From assembly GCA_017616735.1 (NCBI GenBank), contig JAFZXP010000026.1, positions 1 through 64,000 of the forward strand: a stretch of DNA of 64,000 bases, in the 5' to 3' direction. A model generated the notes under the pieces. The model made no database searches and had not been told where the DNA came from. It saw nothing but the letters and a program-made list of their open reading frames with translations. Below, piece after piece: positions 1 through 8,083 of this stretch (its first letter is position 1; every line of letters begins with the position of its first letter). This DNA is from Bacteroidales bacterium (lineage in GTDB: Bacteria > Bacteroidota > Bacteroidia > Bacteroidales > F082). A program made the translations under genes and the position numbers.

Positions 1-136
1 ACAACAGCAAATGTCTAAAGAGGATGCCGAGAGAATGTTGCAAGCCCTTGAGAATCAAGAGAAAGAAACAATGGATAAGATGAATGAGGCAAAGGCTGCC
101 AAGATGCAGAAACGTAAGATTCAGAAAGACTGGTAG
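1..136 (+). CDS. batC: BatC-like TPR protein, C-terminal fragment
   Basis: Only the last 44 codons are in the window, in the frame starting at base 2 and ending with TAG at 134-136. The visible tail is rich in Gln, Lys and Glu, contains the stretch SKEDAERMLQALEN and ends in KDW. Tails like this are typical of the tetratricopeptide protein that precedes batD in Bacteroidota Bat operons. The identification rests on this tail and on batD and batE following directly. The family is thought to help Bat proteins tolerate oxidative stress at the cell envelope. The N-terminal signal and TPR repeats are outside the window. Confidence 0.7.
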   Translation, partial: QQQMSKEDAERMLQALENQEKETMDKMNEAKAAKMQKRKIQKDW

Positions 137-142
137 CGTTTC

Positions 143-198
143 AGTTGAGAGTTGAGAGTTTAAAGTTGAGAGTTTAGAGATTTAAGTTTTGAGAAATA
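143..198 (+). repeat. heptamer array between batC and batD
   Basis: Eight consecutive 7-bp units (AGTTGAG twice, AGTTTAA, AGTTGAG, AGTTTAG, then three degenerate units) fill the gap between the batC stop and the batD start almost exactly. It belongs to the window-wide heptamer family described in the findings. Confidence 0.8.
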
Positions 199-199
199 T

Positions 200-2035
200 A
201 TGAGAAAGATTGGTTTTATAGTATGTTTTTTGATGATCGCACTTGCGTTGAATGCGCAGGATGACATCAGTTTCAAAGTGATATGCAACCGGCAGGTTGT
301 AGTTGGAGAGCAGTTTCAGGTGACATACGAACTTGACGGTGACGGTTCCAACTTCACGGCTCCCAACTTCAACAATTTCGAGAAGATAGGCGGTCCGATG
401 TCATCATCAAGCTCGAGCATTCAGATTATCAACGGCTCCGTTTCAAAACTCGAGAAGCATTCCTACTCTTTCTATTTGCGTGCCATCAAAGAAGGTAAAT
501 TCACCATACCCGCCGCCACCATCACGGTCAACAACAAAAAAATCAAGAGTACGACCATGGACATCGAGGTGGTTAGCGATACAAGGTCGGTTAGCGGTGG
601 CGGCGGCAATAATTCCGTCGGCAATGCCACTGCAAACAGCAAAGACGTGTTCCTGGAAGCCGTTCTGAACAAAAAATCAGCCTACATAGGCGAGCAAATC
701 ACCCTTACATACAAGATTTATTACACCTTGCCGATTTCTCAGCTTTCAATATCCAAAGCCCCTTCATATTCAGGATTTTGGACCAAAGATGTAACCGACA
801 ACAACGGAACAATCCAGCAATCGTCGATAATACGCGACAACAAAGAATATCATGTGGCGACTATTCAGGAAATGGTGCTGATACCTCAAAAAGCCGGCAA
901 TCTTACCATTGATCCTTTGGGTATCAGCTGTGTGGCCCAGGTTAAAAACGAAAACCGCCAGTCACACGCCTACGACCCGTTTGACAACTTCTTCGGCGAC
1001 ATCATGGGCACCTCGTACACCAATGTTAAAAAAGACATAAAATCACAACCTATCGAGATTGAGATTAAAGCCCTGCCGACCAAGGACAAGCCTGATAGTT
1101 TCATGGGGGCTGTCGGACAATTCACCTTCACTTCAAACATTGACAAAACCGAAATGAAGTCGAATGACGCTTTCACGGTAATCTACACAGTATCAGGCAA
1201 AGGCAACATCGAGCTGTTGGACATCCTGCGACCGGTCTTTCCTCACGATTTCGAAGTATACGACCCGAAAGTCACCACTAATACCAAAAACAATTCGTAT
1301 GGCATCAGCGGCACCAAGAAGGCCGAATACGTTGTTATTCCAAGAGCTGCCGGCGATTTCGAAATCAAGCCGACAGAGTTTTCATACTTCGATCCGGCCA
1401 AAGGCAGATATGTCACTCTGAAATCGGACAGTTATTCAATGCACATCGACAGAAGTACCAACAAAGGCTACACAGGCACGGGCGACGAATACACTGAAGG
1501 TCGTGAATCTGTAACAAGAATCGGCAAAGACATACACCACATCATGCCTGCCGGCCGACTCGGCAAAGACGGCTCACTCCTGTTTGCTTCATCATTGTAC
1601 TTCATTATAGTCGCTTTGATGATAATCATATTCGCGATTACCCTTGTAAGCTACCGGAAAATCAACAAATTCAACCAAAATCAGGTATTGGTAAGAAATA
1701 AAAAAGCCACTAAGGTTGCCAAGAAACGTCTGCAGAACGCTTACAATTATCTGAAGACAAAAGACCAGAATCATTTCTACGAGGAGTTTTCGCAGGCTTT
1801 GTGGGGATATATCAGCGACAAATTGAACATAGCCCGCTCGCAACTTTCGATGGATACCGTCAAGGAAATGATGACCAACAAAAACGTCCCAGAAGATATT
1901 ATAAATCAATTTATTGAATTACTGAACAGCTGCGAATTCGCCCGTTTCGCGCCAGGTGACCCCGGCAAGAAAATGGAGGAATTGTACGGCAAGGGCGTTG
2001 AAGTGATATCCAAAGCCGAGAAGAATCTTCATTAA
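200..2035 (+). CDS. batD: BatD family protein
   Basis: A 611-residue envelope protein with an N-terminal signal peptide (MRKIGFIVCFLMIALALNAQ). A long periplasmic region of repeated beta-sandwich type follows, then one transmembrane segment near residues 461-482 and a Lys-rich cytoplasmic tail of about 130 residues. This is the standard layout of Bacteroidota BatD (oxygen-tolerance domain family), where length is usually about 580-620. It lies between batC and batE on the same strand, with 3 bp to the batE-containing frame, so the three are almost certainly cotranscribed. Bat proteins work with MoxR-type ATPases and VWA proteins at the membrane, but the exact biochemical role of BatD is not established. 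A Gly/Ser/Asn-rich linker near residues 131-150 separates two domains. Confidence 0.88.
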   Translation: MRKIGFIVCFLMIALALNAQDDISFKVICNRQVVVGEQFQVTYELDGDGSNFTAPNFNNFEKIGGPMSSSSSSIQIINGSVSKLEKHSYSFYLRAIKEGKFTIPAATITVNNKKIKSTTMDIEVVSDTRSVSGGGGNNSVGNATANSKDVFLEAVLNKKSAYIGEQITLTYKIYYTLPISQLSISKAPSYSGFWTKDVTDNNGTIQQSSIIRDNKEYHVATIQEMVLIPQKAGNLTIDPLGISCVAQVKNENRQSHAYDPFDNFFGDIMGTSYTNVKKDIKSQPIEIEIKALPTKDKPDSFMGAVGQFTFTSNIDKTEMKSNDAFTVIYTVSGKGNIELLDILRPVFPHDFEVYDPKVTTNTKNNSYGISGTKKAEYVVIPRAAGDFEIKPTEFSYFDPAKGRYVTLKSDSYSMHIDRSTNKGYTGTGDEYTEGRESVTRIGKDIHHIMPAGRLGKDGSLLFASSLYFIIVALMIIIFAITLVSYRKINKFNQNQVLVRNKKATKVAKKRLQNAYNYLKTKDQNHFYEEFSQALWGYISDKLNIARSQLSMDTVKEMMTNKNVPEDIINQFIELLNSCEFARFAPGDPGKKMEELYGKGVEVISKAEKNLH

Positions 2036-2071
2036 GAATTGACATTTAATAAAAGTTATAAGAATTTCAAT

Positions 2072-2830
2072 ATGAAAAAGATATATTGTTTAATGGTTTT
2101 GATGGCTGTCACCTTGGGATTGAAAGCCCAGGCCGTCTACGAGCAAGAGTTTGCCAAGGCTAATTTTTATTACAGCGAAAACCGATTTGACACAGCGGTG
2201 GTGATATACGAAGGTATTCTGAATGCCGGTTACGTGTCAGCACCTTTATTATATAACAACGGCAACGCGTATTTCAAAATGCGCAACTATCCTATGGCCA
2301 TACTCAACTACGAGAAGGCCCTGAAACTCGACCCTGACAATCAGGAAATCAAGTATAATCTTGATATTGCCAATTCTCTGATAACCGACAAAATCGAGCC
2401 GATACCTGAGTTTTTTATGTCAAGATGGTGGAAAAACATAGGCAACAAATTGTCTGCTGACGCTTGGGCGACATTCTCGCTTATTGTACTTGCAATTCTT
2501 TTAGTTGCCATATTCTTCTATTTCACAGCCCACACAAAAGTTTTAAAGAAATCCATGTTTTTCACCGGGCTGATTTTGATAGTGATATTTGTTTGTTCAA
2601 CAGTGTTCGCGTCACAGAAACGCAATTATCTGTCGGAGCATAACGAGGCAATTGTTATCATACCGACCATCACTGTAAAAAGTTCTCCATCGTCATCGGG
2701 CACCGACCTGTTTGTGCTGCATGAAGGTACAAAAGTTGAGATCTTGGACCACAGCAATGATTGGGATAAAATAAAAATTGCCGATGGAAGCACTGGTTGG
2801 ATGCCATCATCCATTACCATAAAGTACTAA
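2072..2830 (+). CDS. batE: BatE, TPR and SH3-domain membrane protein
   Basis: A protein of 252 residues. The start was placed at the ATG at 2072, because the residues from there (MKKIYCLMVLMAVTLGLKAQA) form a clean signal peptide; an in-frame TTG at 2039 would add 11 unlikely residues. After the signal comes a TPR pair (NNGNAYFKMRNYPMAILNYE, then a second helix pair), two transmembrane helices (WATFSLIVLAILLVAIFFYF and MFFTGLILIVIFVCSTVFA), and a C-terminal bacterial SH3 domain. Domain order and the position after batD match BatE. It probably closes the Bat operon: the next gene has its own promoter and a 146-bp leader region. Confidence 0.87.
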   Translation: MKKIYCLMVLMAVTLGLKAQAVYEQEFAKANFYYSENRFDTAVVIYEGILNAGYVSAPLLYNNGNAYFKMRNYPMAILNYEKALKLDPDNQEIKYNLDIANSLITDKIEPIPEFFMSRWWKNIGNKLSADAWATFSLIVLAILLVAIFFYFTAHTKVLKKSMFFTGLILIVIFVCSTVFASQKRNYLSEHNEAIVIIPTITVKSSPSSSGTDLFVLHEGTKVEILDHSNDWDKIKIADGSTGWMPSSITIKY

Positions 2831-2856
2831 TTATCAGTTAATTTTTTTTGATACTA

Positions 2857-2956
2857 AACCTATTTTAGGGCTTTAGGAGAAAAAATATTAAATTTTTTCC
2901 TAAAATATGTTGTACACATTGAAAAAATGTTGTATTTTTGAACCCTAAAATAGGTT
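2857..2956 (+). promoter_or_regulatory. promoter with flanking 14-bp inverted repeats
   Basis: A Bacteroidota-type promoter is present: TTG at 2910-2912, exactly 20 bp, then TATTTTTG at 2933-2940. It is framed by AACCTATTTTAGGG at 2857-2870 and its perfect reverse complement CCCTAAAATAGGTT at 2943-2956. A third, imperfect copy (TCCTAAAATATGTT, 2898-2911) overlaps the -33 element. The right-hand copy covers the expected transcription start. This layout suggests an operator for a dimeric regulator controlling the large secreted protein downstream. Confidence 0.65.
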
Positions 2957-2994
2957 ATAGTTTTTAATAGATATTAATGTCTAAATTACGTGAT

Positions 2995-5900
2995 ATGAAA
3001 AAAAGATTTTTACCGTTAAGTATGCTTTTGATAACCATGGTGTTAGCTCAAGCAAGTTTGGTGGCTAACGCTGCTGGAGACCAGGGAAAATACACCCCAA
3101 GGTCAAGCACAAAAGCTACAATTTCTTCATTCATGAAGAGCATTCGCGCAAATCAAGAGACCGGTTTGATCGACCCAGCTTTGTTAATCGAGGCTCACAA
3201 GTCGGCTCAATCAACAAGCAGAGCAGATCTGGATTGGGTATATGCCGGTCCGGACAACTTCGGTGGTTTCACCAAGGCTGTCGTTTATGACAATGACGGA
3301 AACGTCATCATAGGCACAGCTGGTGGTGATTTGTACAAAACAACCAACGGAGGCATCACTTTCAAGAAAATTACACCCACAAGCGTAGAGCCAATCAGCT
3401 GCATGGTCATGGCAAGCAACGGCGACCTCTACATCGGTACAGGTGACGGCCGCGACGCCCAGACCCTCAACCCTCTTGCCGACTACGGTTATTCAGAGAA
3501 CTTCTCAGGCAAAGGTATTTATGTGATGAGAAACGGTTCGACCACACTCGAGTCACTCTCAGGCACAACAGGTTGGGCTTTCGTCAACGAGATGACTATC
3601 ACAAACGGAAAGATTTATGCTGCTACAGAAAGCGGTCTTATGGTCAGCGAAGATAACGGCAGTTCATGGTCAATGGTACAAGCAGGTATCTTCAGATCAG
3701 TGAAGTCAAACAACAACGGCGACGTTATGGCTGCTGACGATGCAACAGTATTCCTTTCAAAGAATGGCGGCCAATTCATAGACATCATCAATGGTGTCGA
3801 CAATGGTACACTCCCGACGAACAACACCAACTTCAAAATCATCGCAATGTCACCGGATGATGCAAACTTCATGTACATTGCTTATATCTCCGGCACAGCA
3901 GGTGCTTATTCAACAGGAATCATTTACTTCACAGAAGACGGTGGTGACACATGGGAAGTGGCTATGGCCGCAACAGGCATGTACAACATTTTCGGCGCAG
4001 ACGCCAATATCGACGGATTCATGATTGTTTATCCTAACAATCCTAGAAAGCTCCTCATCGGTTCTGACGACCTCTGGCTGTTTGAAGACGCTACAGCTTC
4101 AGGAGTTAACAGTTACAGACCTTTGCAGATTTCTGAAAACAACACATACGAGTACACACCTATCGCATGGAACCGTTACATCTACCTTCACCAGGGCATT
4201 CAGAACATCGCATTCAATCCATCAAATCCTAACATATTCTTTGTTGGAACAGTGGGTGGTGTTTTCAAAGGCGAATACGCTGAAGGTATTTATTCATACA
4301 AAGGTGCCAACCGTTACTTCTACACCGACGAAGAGCACACCTCAGTGGCTCGCATGATGAATGTCGGTATCGGTGGCTCAACGATGTTCCTTGGCGGCTG
4401 CCTCGATCACGGTACAGTGATGATGACAGGTAATGAAAATATTAACAACAGCACAACAGGATACGCAGTGTTCCCGAACCCGACAGCTACAAACAACGCT
4501 TTCGGATACTTCACAAAGGAATATGCCGGCGGTCCTTGCGCTATTTCAACAATCAACCCACTGATTTTCTTCGTGTCAGGTACAGGCAGCTTGAGCATGC
4601 CTATCTACAGATCAGAAACAGGCGGTGACGACTACGACCTCACCAAGTTCAGCGCTGACGGCAACATCACCAACAGCAATGCTTTCAGAACACCTTACGC
4701 CCTGTTTGAGACATACGAAGACAATCATCATTCAATTGACGTCAAGGAAATTCTTGACACTTACAACGATTTGATCAACACTATCACAGTGGTTGACACA
4801 TTCGACATCAACGACACAGTGTTCGTAACAAACGGCATCATCTACATTGAGGAAAACGACACATTGAACATGTACGTGTCAGTCAACTTAAACGACACAT
4901 TGTATGAAACAAATGATGACATTTTGAATGTTTATCAGGTTTTGCACGATTACCTCTACACTGAGCATATTGATTTCGACACTCTGTACCTTGCAGTCAG
5001 AAGAAACGTCAAGGCTGGTGATAACGTATATTATTACAGCGCACAGGCTGGCTATCCTATCGATTACACAATGCCAGAGCCACCACATGACGAGGCTCAC
5101 GTAGATACAGTAGCTGGCGGATACATGTGGATTCCAGGTGATACAATCTGGGGATTGCATGATCCTATCAAGACCAATATGGTCTGCGCCATTGAAGGCA
5201 AAGTCTACATGACAAGAGACGCTCTCATCTTCAACAAAGACACTGAGTGGTTCCTCATGAGCGCAATCAACGGTCTTCCAACAGCAGTTACCTTGAGTGC
5301 TGACGGCAACAATGCTTACGTTGGAACAGCCAATGGTAACCTCTACAGATTCACTAACATCAACGATGCCTTCACAGCAGAACAAGCCAACGTTACTGAC
5401 TCTCTCAACCCATGTGTACAGATATATAACATCACAGATGCTGCTTTTGCTGATCGCGCCATCACAAGCATCGCTGTCGACCCGCTCAACGCCAATGAGA
5501 TTCTCGTAACATTGGGTAATTATGGCAACACCAACTACGTTTACAGATCAACCGATGGTGGCACAAGCTTCAGCTCAATCCAGGGTAACCTCGGACACTT
5601 CCCGGTTTACTCAAGCATCATTGAGAAAGAAGAAGGCGCTTACATCATCGGAACTGAATTTGGTATCTATGTTTCTGAAAACGGAAGCACATGGACTAAG
5701 TCGGGTGACATCGACTGCCCGGTTATGGATATCAAACAAGCCGTCATGGAAAATCACGATGACAAGGTTGACATCCTTTATGATGAAATGGGTGATGAGA
5801 CATATGTCATCTATCCAGGTATCTATAACGAAGGTATGATTTACGCTGCCACATACGGCGCCGGCATTATTACTTGCGGCACACACAAAGTTGGTCCTGA

Positions 5901-6189
5901 GTTTGGCGTTGAAGAAAACGACCTCGAAGGCGGTTTCGCACAAGTTAACGTCTATCCTAACCCAGCTAATGGCAACGCACAGTTCAAGTTCGACATGAGC
6001 CAGAACGGCAAAGTATCTTATCAGATCTACGACCTCTCAGGCCGCATGTTGACAAGCAACAACCTGGGATATTATACTCAAGGTGAGCACACTGTGAACT
6101 TCAATGTTGAAAACCTCACAAGCGGCACATACATCATCCGCCTGCAGGCTGGCAACACAATGAAGACAGCCAAGTTCCTGGTATACTAA
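2995..6189 (+). CDS. Large secreted beta-propeller protein with type IX sorting domain
   Basis: The ATG at 2995 was chosen because it begins a typical signal peptide (MKKRFLPLSMLLITMVLAQA). An in-frame ATG at 2977 would add six residues. The 1064-residue product carries several Asp-box (BNR) motifs, visible as TTNGGITF, SEDNGSSWS, TEDGGDTWE, STDGGTSFS and SENGSTW, which point to one or two sialidase/sortilin-type beta-propellers. The propeller-like halves are split by an unusual Asp/Asn/Thr-rich stretch (around residues 590-690) with many short NDT repeats. The last 80 residues are a type A type IX secretion sorting domain (YPNPANGNAQ, then YDLSGRML, ending TAKFLVY). It is therefore exported across the outer membrane. 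Substrate or enzymatic activity cannot be told. A strong promoter precedes it and a strong terminator follows. Confidence 0.82.
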   Translation: MKKRFLPLSMLLITMVLAQASLVANAAGDQGKYTPRSSTKATISSFMKSIRANQETGLIDPALLIEAHKSAQSTSRADLDWVYAGPDNFGGFTKAVVYDNDGNVIIGTAGGDLYKTTNGGITFKKITPTSVEPISCMVMASNGDLYIGTGDGRDAQTLNPLADYGYSENFSGKGIYVMRNGSTTLESLSGTTGWAFVNEMTITNGKIYAATESGLMVSEDNGSSWSMVQAGIFRSVKSNNNGDVMAADDATVFLSKNGGQFIDIINGVDNGTLPTNNTNFKIIAMSPDDANFMYIAYISGTAGAYSTGIIYFTEDGGDTWEVAMAATGMYNIFGADANIDGFMIVYPNNPRKLLIGSDDLWLFEDATASGVNSYRPLQISENNTYEYTPIAWNRYIYLHQGIQNIAFNPSNPNIFFVGTVGGVFKGEYAEGIYSYKGANRYFYTDEEHTSVARMMNVGIGGSTMFLGGCLDHGTVMMTGNENINNSTTGYAVFPNPTATNNAFGYFTKEYAGGPCAISTINPLIFFVSGTGSLSMPIYRSETGGDDYDLTKFSADGNITNSNAFRTPYALFETYEDNHHSIDVKEILDTYNDLINTITVVDTFDINDTVFVTNGIIYIEENDTLNMYVSVNLNDTLYETNDDILNVYQVLHDYLYTEHIDFDTLYLAVRRNVKAGDNVYYYSAQAGYPIDYTMPEPPHDEAHVDTVAGGYMWIPGDTIWGLHDPIKTNMVCAIEGKVYMTRDALIFNKDTEWFLMSAINGLPTAVTLSADGNNAYVGTANGNLYRFTNINDAFTAEQANVTDSLNPCVQIYNITDAAFADRAITSIAVDPLNANEILVTLGNYGNTNYVYRSTDGGTSFSSIQGNLGHFPVYSSIIEKEEGAYIIGTEFGIYVSENGSTWTKSGDIDCPVMDIKQAVMENHDDKVDILYDEMGDETYVIYPGIYNEGMIYAATYGAGIITCGTHKVGPEFGVEENDLEGGFAQVNVYPNPANGNAQFKFDMSQNGKVSYQIYDLSGRMLTSNNLGYYTQGEHTVNFNVENLTSGTYIIRLQAGNTMKTAKFLVY

Positions 6190-6208
6190 TCAAACGGTAC
6201 AAATCACA

Positions 6209-6242
6209 AAAAAGGCTCCCGATCGATCGGGAGCCTTTTTTT
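6209..6242 (+). terminator. Rho-independent terminator
   Basis: A perfect 22-bp palindrome (GGCTCCCGAT and its complement) is flanked by runs of A on the left and T on the right. It lies 20 bp after the secreted beta-propeller gene. Because it is symmetric it could also terminate the small minus-strand lipoprotein gene that ends at 6260. Confidence 0.92.
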
Positions 6243-6259
6243 AACCATTTTTTAAAAAA

Positions 6260-6388
6260 TCAATAAACGTTTTCCCTTTGATACTGCTGATGCTCGCCAT
6301 ATGCCGGGCACGTTTTGGTTTGACGGCATGAAGTGAACACCACTCCAAGAGTGAATGCCAATGCCAACAACAATGCTAATTTCTTCAT
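6260..6388 (-). CDS. tiny lipoprotein, 42 residues
   Basis: A short minus-strand frame encodes MKKLALLLALAFTLGVVFTS followed by a lipobox Cys at residue 21, then a 21-residue mature tail containing CPAYGEH. A signal peptidase II type leader with Lys-Lys, a hydrophobic core and Ser-Cys is clear. Tiny lipoproteins with a CPAYG-type tail occur in many Bacteroidales, to my knowledge without a known function. It lies alone between the beta-propeller gene's terminator and the divergent ung gene, and shares the terminator at 6209-6242 in convergent orientation. Too short for most gene callers, but the leader and the codon pattern support it. Confidence 0.72.
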   Translation of the reverse strand: MKKLALLLALAFTLGVVFTSCRQTKTCPAYGEHQQYQRENVY

Positions 6389-6435
6389 ATATTACTATTA
6401 TTAATTTTCCGTTTACAAAGAAACGATATTTTTTC

Positions 6436-6443
6436 TAATTTTG
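6436..6443 (+). promoter_or_regulatory. -7 promoter element for ung
   Basis: TAATTTTG matches the Bacteroidota -7 consensus TAnnTTTG, 26 bp before the ung start. The upstream TTG box is not well conserved (TTTA at the expected distance). Confidence 0.5.
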
Positions 6444-6469
6444 TACATTAAATTTTAAAAAAATTCACG

Positions 6470-7156
6470 ATGGTTGATATGAAGAAACCTGTGATTGAAG
6501 AAGGTTGGTACGAGGCTTTGAAAGACGAGTTTTCTTCGTCGTATTTCGCCGGTATCAAAGCCTTTCTAATCGAAGAAAAACGCCAGCATGTGGTTTATCC
6601 GCCGTCACCGCTGATATTCAACGCATTCAACCGCACACCTTTCGATAAAGTGAAAGTTGTCATATTGGGTCAGGATCCTTATCACAACGTTGGTCAGGCA
6701 CACGGCTTGGCCTTCTCTGTTCCCGACGGCATACAGCCACCTCCAAGCTTGTTGAACATTTTCAAGGAGCTGCACAGCGATATCGGCATGCCGATTCCAA
6801 GAAACGGCAATCTGGAGAAATGGGCCGACGAAGGCGTATTGTTGCTGAATGCGTCATTGACGGTCAGAGCCAATATGGCGGCATCACATGCCCGCATAGG
6901 TTGGCAGCAATTTACCGACGCCGCCATTCGTGCGTTATCTGAGAAGAAAGAGCATCTGGTATTCATGTTGTGGGGCAACTATGCCATAGCAAAGGAAAAC
7001 CTTATCGACCACAGCAAACACCTAATATTGAAAACAGTGCACCCTTCCCCACTCTCGGCCAGCCGCGGGTTCTTCGGATGCAGACACTTTTCACAAGCCA
7101 ATCAATACCTTATTAATAATAATATCGCACCGATTAATTGGAGTATTATAGTTTAA
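6470..7156 (+). CDS. ung: Uracil-DNA glycosylase
   Basis: A family 1 uracil-DNA glycosylase of 228 residues, which removes uracil from DNA at the first step of base excision repair. The catalytic water-activating motif GQDPYH is at residues 67-72 (Asp69 as general base). The uracil pocket Phe/Asn region and the DNA-intercalation motif HPSPLSASRGFFG near the C terminus are both intact. Length is normal for the family. ATG at 6470 was kept; a second in-frame ATG three codons later (MKKPVIEE) is equally possible. It stands alone on the plus strand, divergent from the tiny lipoprotein, and its TAA stop abuts the first 84-bp hairpin repeat. Confidence 0.97.
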   Translation: MVDMKKPVIEEGWYEALKDEFSSSYFAGIKAFLIEEKRQHVVYPPSPLIFNAFNRTPFDKVKVVILGQDPYHNVGQAHGLAFSVPDGIQPPPSLLNIFKELHSDIGMPIPRNGNLEKWADEGVLLLNASLTVRANMAASHARIGWQQFTDAAIRALSEKKEHLVFMLWGNYAIAKENLIDHSKHLILKTVHPSPLSASRGFFGCRHFSQANQYLINNNIAPINWSIIV

Positions 7157-7238
7157 AGACGGAAAACTATGCAAAAAATAGCAGGCATTGCGTTAGCGGA
7201 AATAATTAGCCTGCGGCTTTTTGCATAGTTTGGAGTCA
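7155..7238. repeat. 84-bp hairpin element, copy 1
   Basis: Begins at the ung stop. The ends AAAGACGGAAAACTATGC and GCATAGTTTGGAGTCA pair through AAACTATGC with GCATAGTTT and through GAC with GTC. Inside, AAAAA pairs TTTTT and GCAGGC pairs GCCTGC. A second copy with the same ends and the same length lies exactly 200 bp downstream. Confidence 0.75.
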
Positions 7239-7284
7239 TAAGAAAAGTGTAGAGTTTAGAGTGTAGTGTTGAGAGTAGTTGAAA

Positions 7285-7312
7285 GTAGAGACGGTCGGTC
7301 GACCGTCTAAAG
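7285..7312. repeat. GTAGAGACG-type palindrome
   Basis: GTAG followed by AGACGGTCG-GT-CGACCGTCT, a 9-bp stem (7288-7307). The identical 20-bp palindrome recurs at 37526-37545. The surroundings (7240-7354) are irregular AGTTTAGAG-like repeats without an ORF. Confidence 0.7.
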
Positions 7313-7354
7313 TTGAAAGTTTAAAAGTGTAAATGTTATAAGTATTGAAGTAAT

Positions 7355-7438
7355 AAAGACGGAAAACTATGCGAAAGCATCACGAATGTAAGACCTCAAG
7401 GGCTTACCCTGAAGTGAGGCTTTGCATAGTTTGAAGTC
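7355..7438. repeat. 84-bp hairpin element, copy 2
   Basis: Same 18-bp left end and nearly the same right end (GCATAGTTTGAAGTCA) as copy 1. The inner stems have a different sequence that still pairs: CCTCA with TGAGG, and AGGG with CCCT. It ends 18 bp before the rdgB start, so it would form the rdgB leader if transcribed. Confidence 0.75.
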
Positions 7439-7456
7439 AAAATTTAAAGTATTAAG

Positions 7457-8032
7457 ATGAAAGAAAAATTAGTTTTCGCAACGCATAATAAGAATAAGTT
7501 AGCTGAAATCAGAAACATTTTGAAGGATTACGAAGTTGTAGGACTGCGTGATATCGGCTGCATGGAAGATATTGTGGAAGACTCCGACACGCTGGAAGGC
7601 AACGCCAAAATCAAGGCCGATTTCGTGACCGACAACTTCCACCTGAATTGTTTTGCCGATGATACCGGCTTAGAAGTGGAAGCCTTGGACGGTGCCCCTG
7701 GAGTGTACTCGGCCCGCTATGCAGGCGAAGGCTGCTCCTATCACGACAATGTTGTGAAAATGCTGGCCGCAATGAAAGGCAAAACCAACCGCAAGGCCCG
7801 TTTCCGCACTGTGATAGCCTTAAACCTTGACGGAAAGCAGTATTTCTTTGAAGGCATAGTCAACGGAAAGATTCTTGAAGAAGAACACGGCCATGGCGGC
7901 TTCGGCTACGACCCTATCTTCCAACCTGACGGCTACGAGCAGACCTTTGCCGAAATGCCGATGGAAGTTAAAAATAAGATTTCACACAGAGGAAGAGCAG
8001 TGCAAAAACTCTGCGAGTTTTTGCACATGTAA
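7457..8032 (+). CDS. rdgB: Non-canonical purine NTP pyrophosphatase (RdgB/HAM1)
   Basis: A 191-residue member of the HAM1/RdgB family, which hydrolyses dITP, XTP and ITP to monophosphates and keeps deaminated purines out of nucleic acids. Family motifs are intact: [12 protein letters not shown] at the N terminus, [22 protein letters not shown] around residues 66-88, and the C-terminal GGFGYDPIF and SHRGRA motifs. ATG at 7457 gives the standard N terminus. The gene follows a structured intergenic region with two hairpin elements. The promoter for the next gene lies across its last codons. Placement near ung groups two genome-sanitation functions, though about 300 bp separates them. Confidence 0.97.
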   Translation: MKEKLVFATHNKNKLAEIRNILKDYEVVGLRDIGCMEDIVEDSDTLEGNAKIKADFVTDNFHLNCFADDTGLEVEALDGAPGVYSARYAGEGCSYHDNVVKMLAAMKGKTNRKARFRTVIALNLDGKQYFFEGIVNGKILEEEHGHGGFGYDPIFQPDGYEQTFAEMPMEVKNKISHRGRAVQKLCEFLHM

Positions 8033-8051
8033 TTATTTTTTTGTATATTTG
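8021..8051 (+). promoter_or_regulatory. promoter for the PKD-domain secreted protein
   Basis: TTG at 8021-8023, exactly 20 bp, then TATATTTG at 8044-8051: a full match to the Bacteroidota promoter. The -33 box lies inside the last codons of rdgB. The downstream start codon is 33 bp away at 8084. Confidence 0.75.
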
Positions 8052-8083
8052 CAGGTTGGTTTCATCAATAAAAACTTTGAAAA

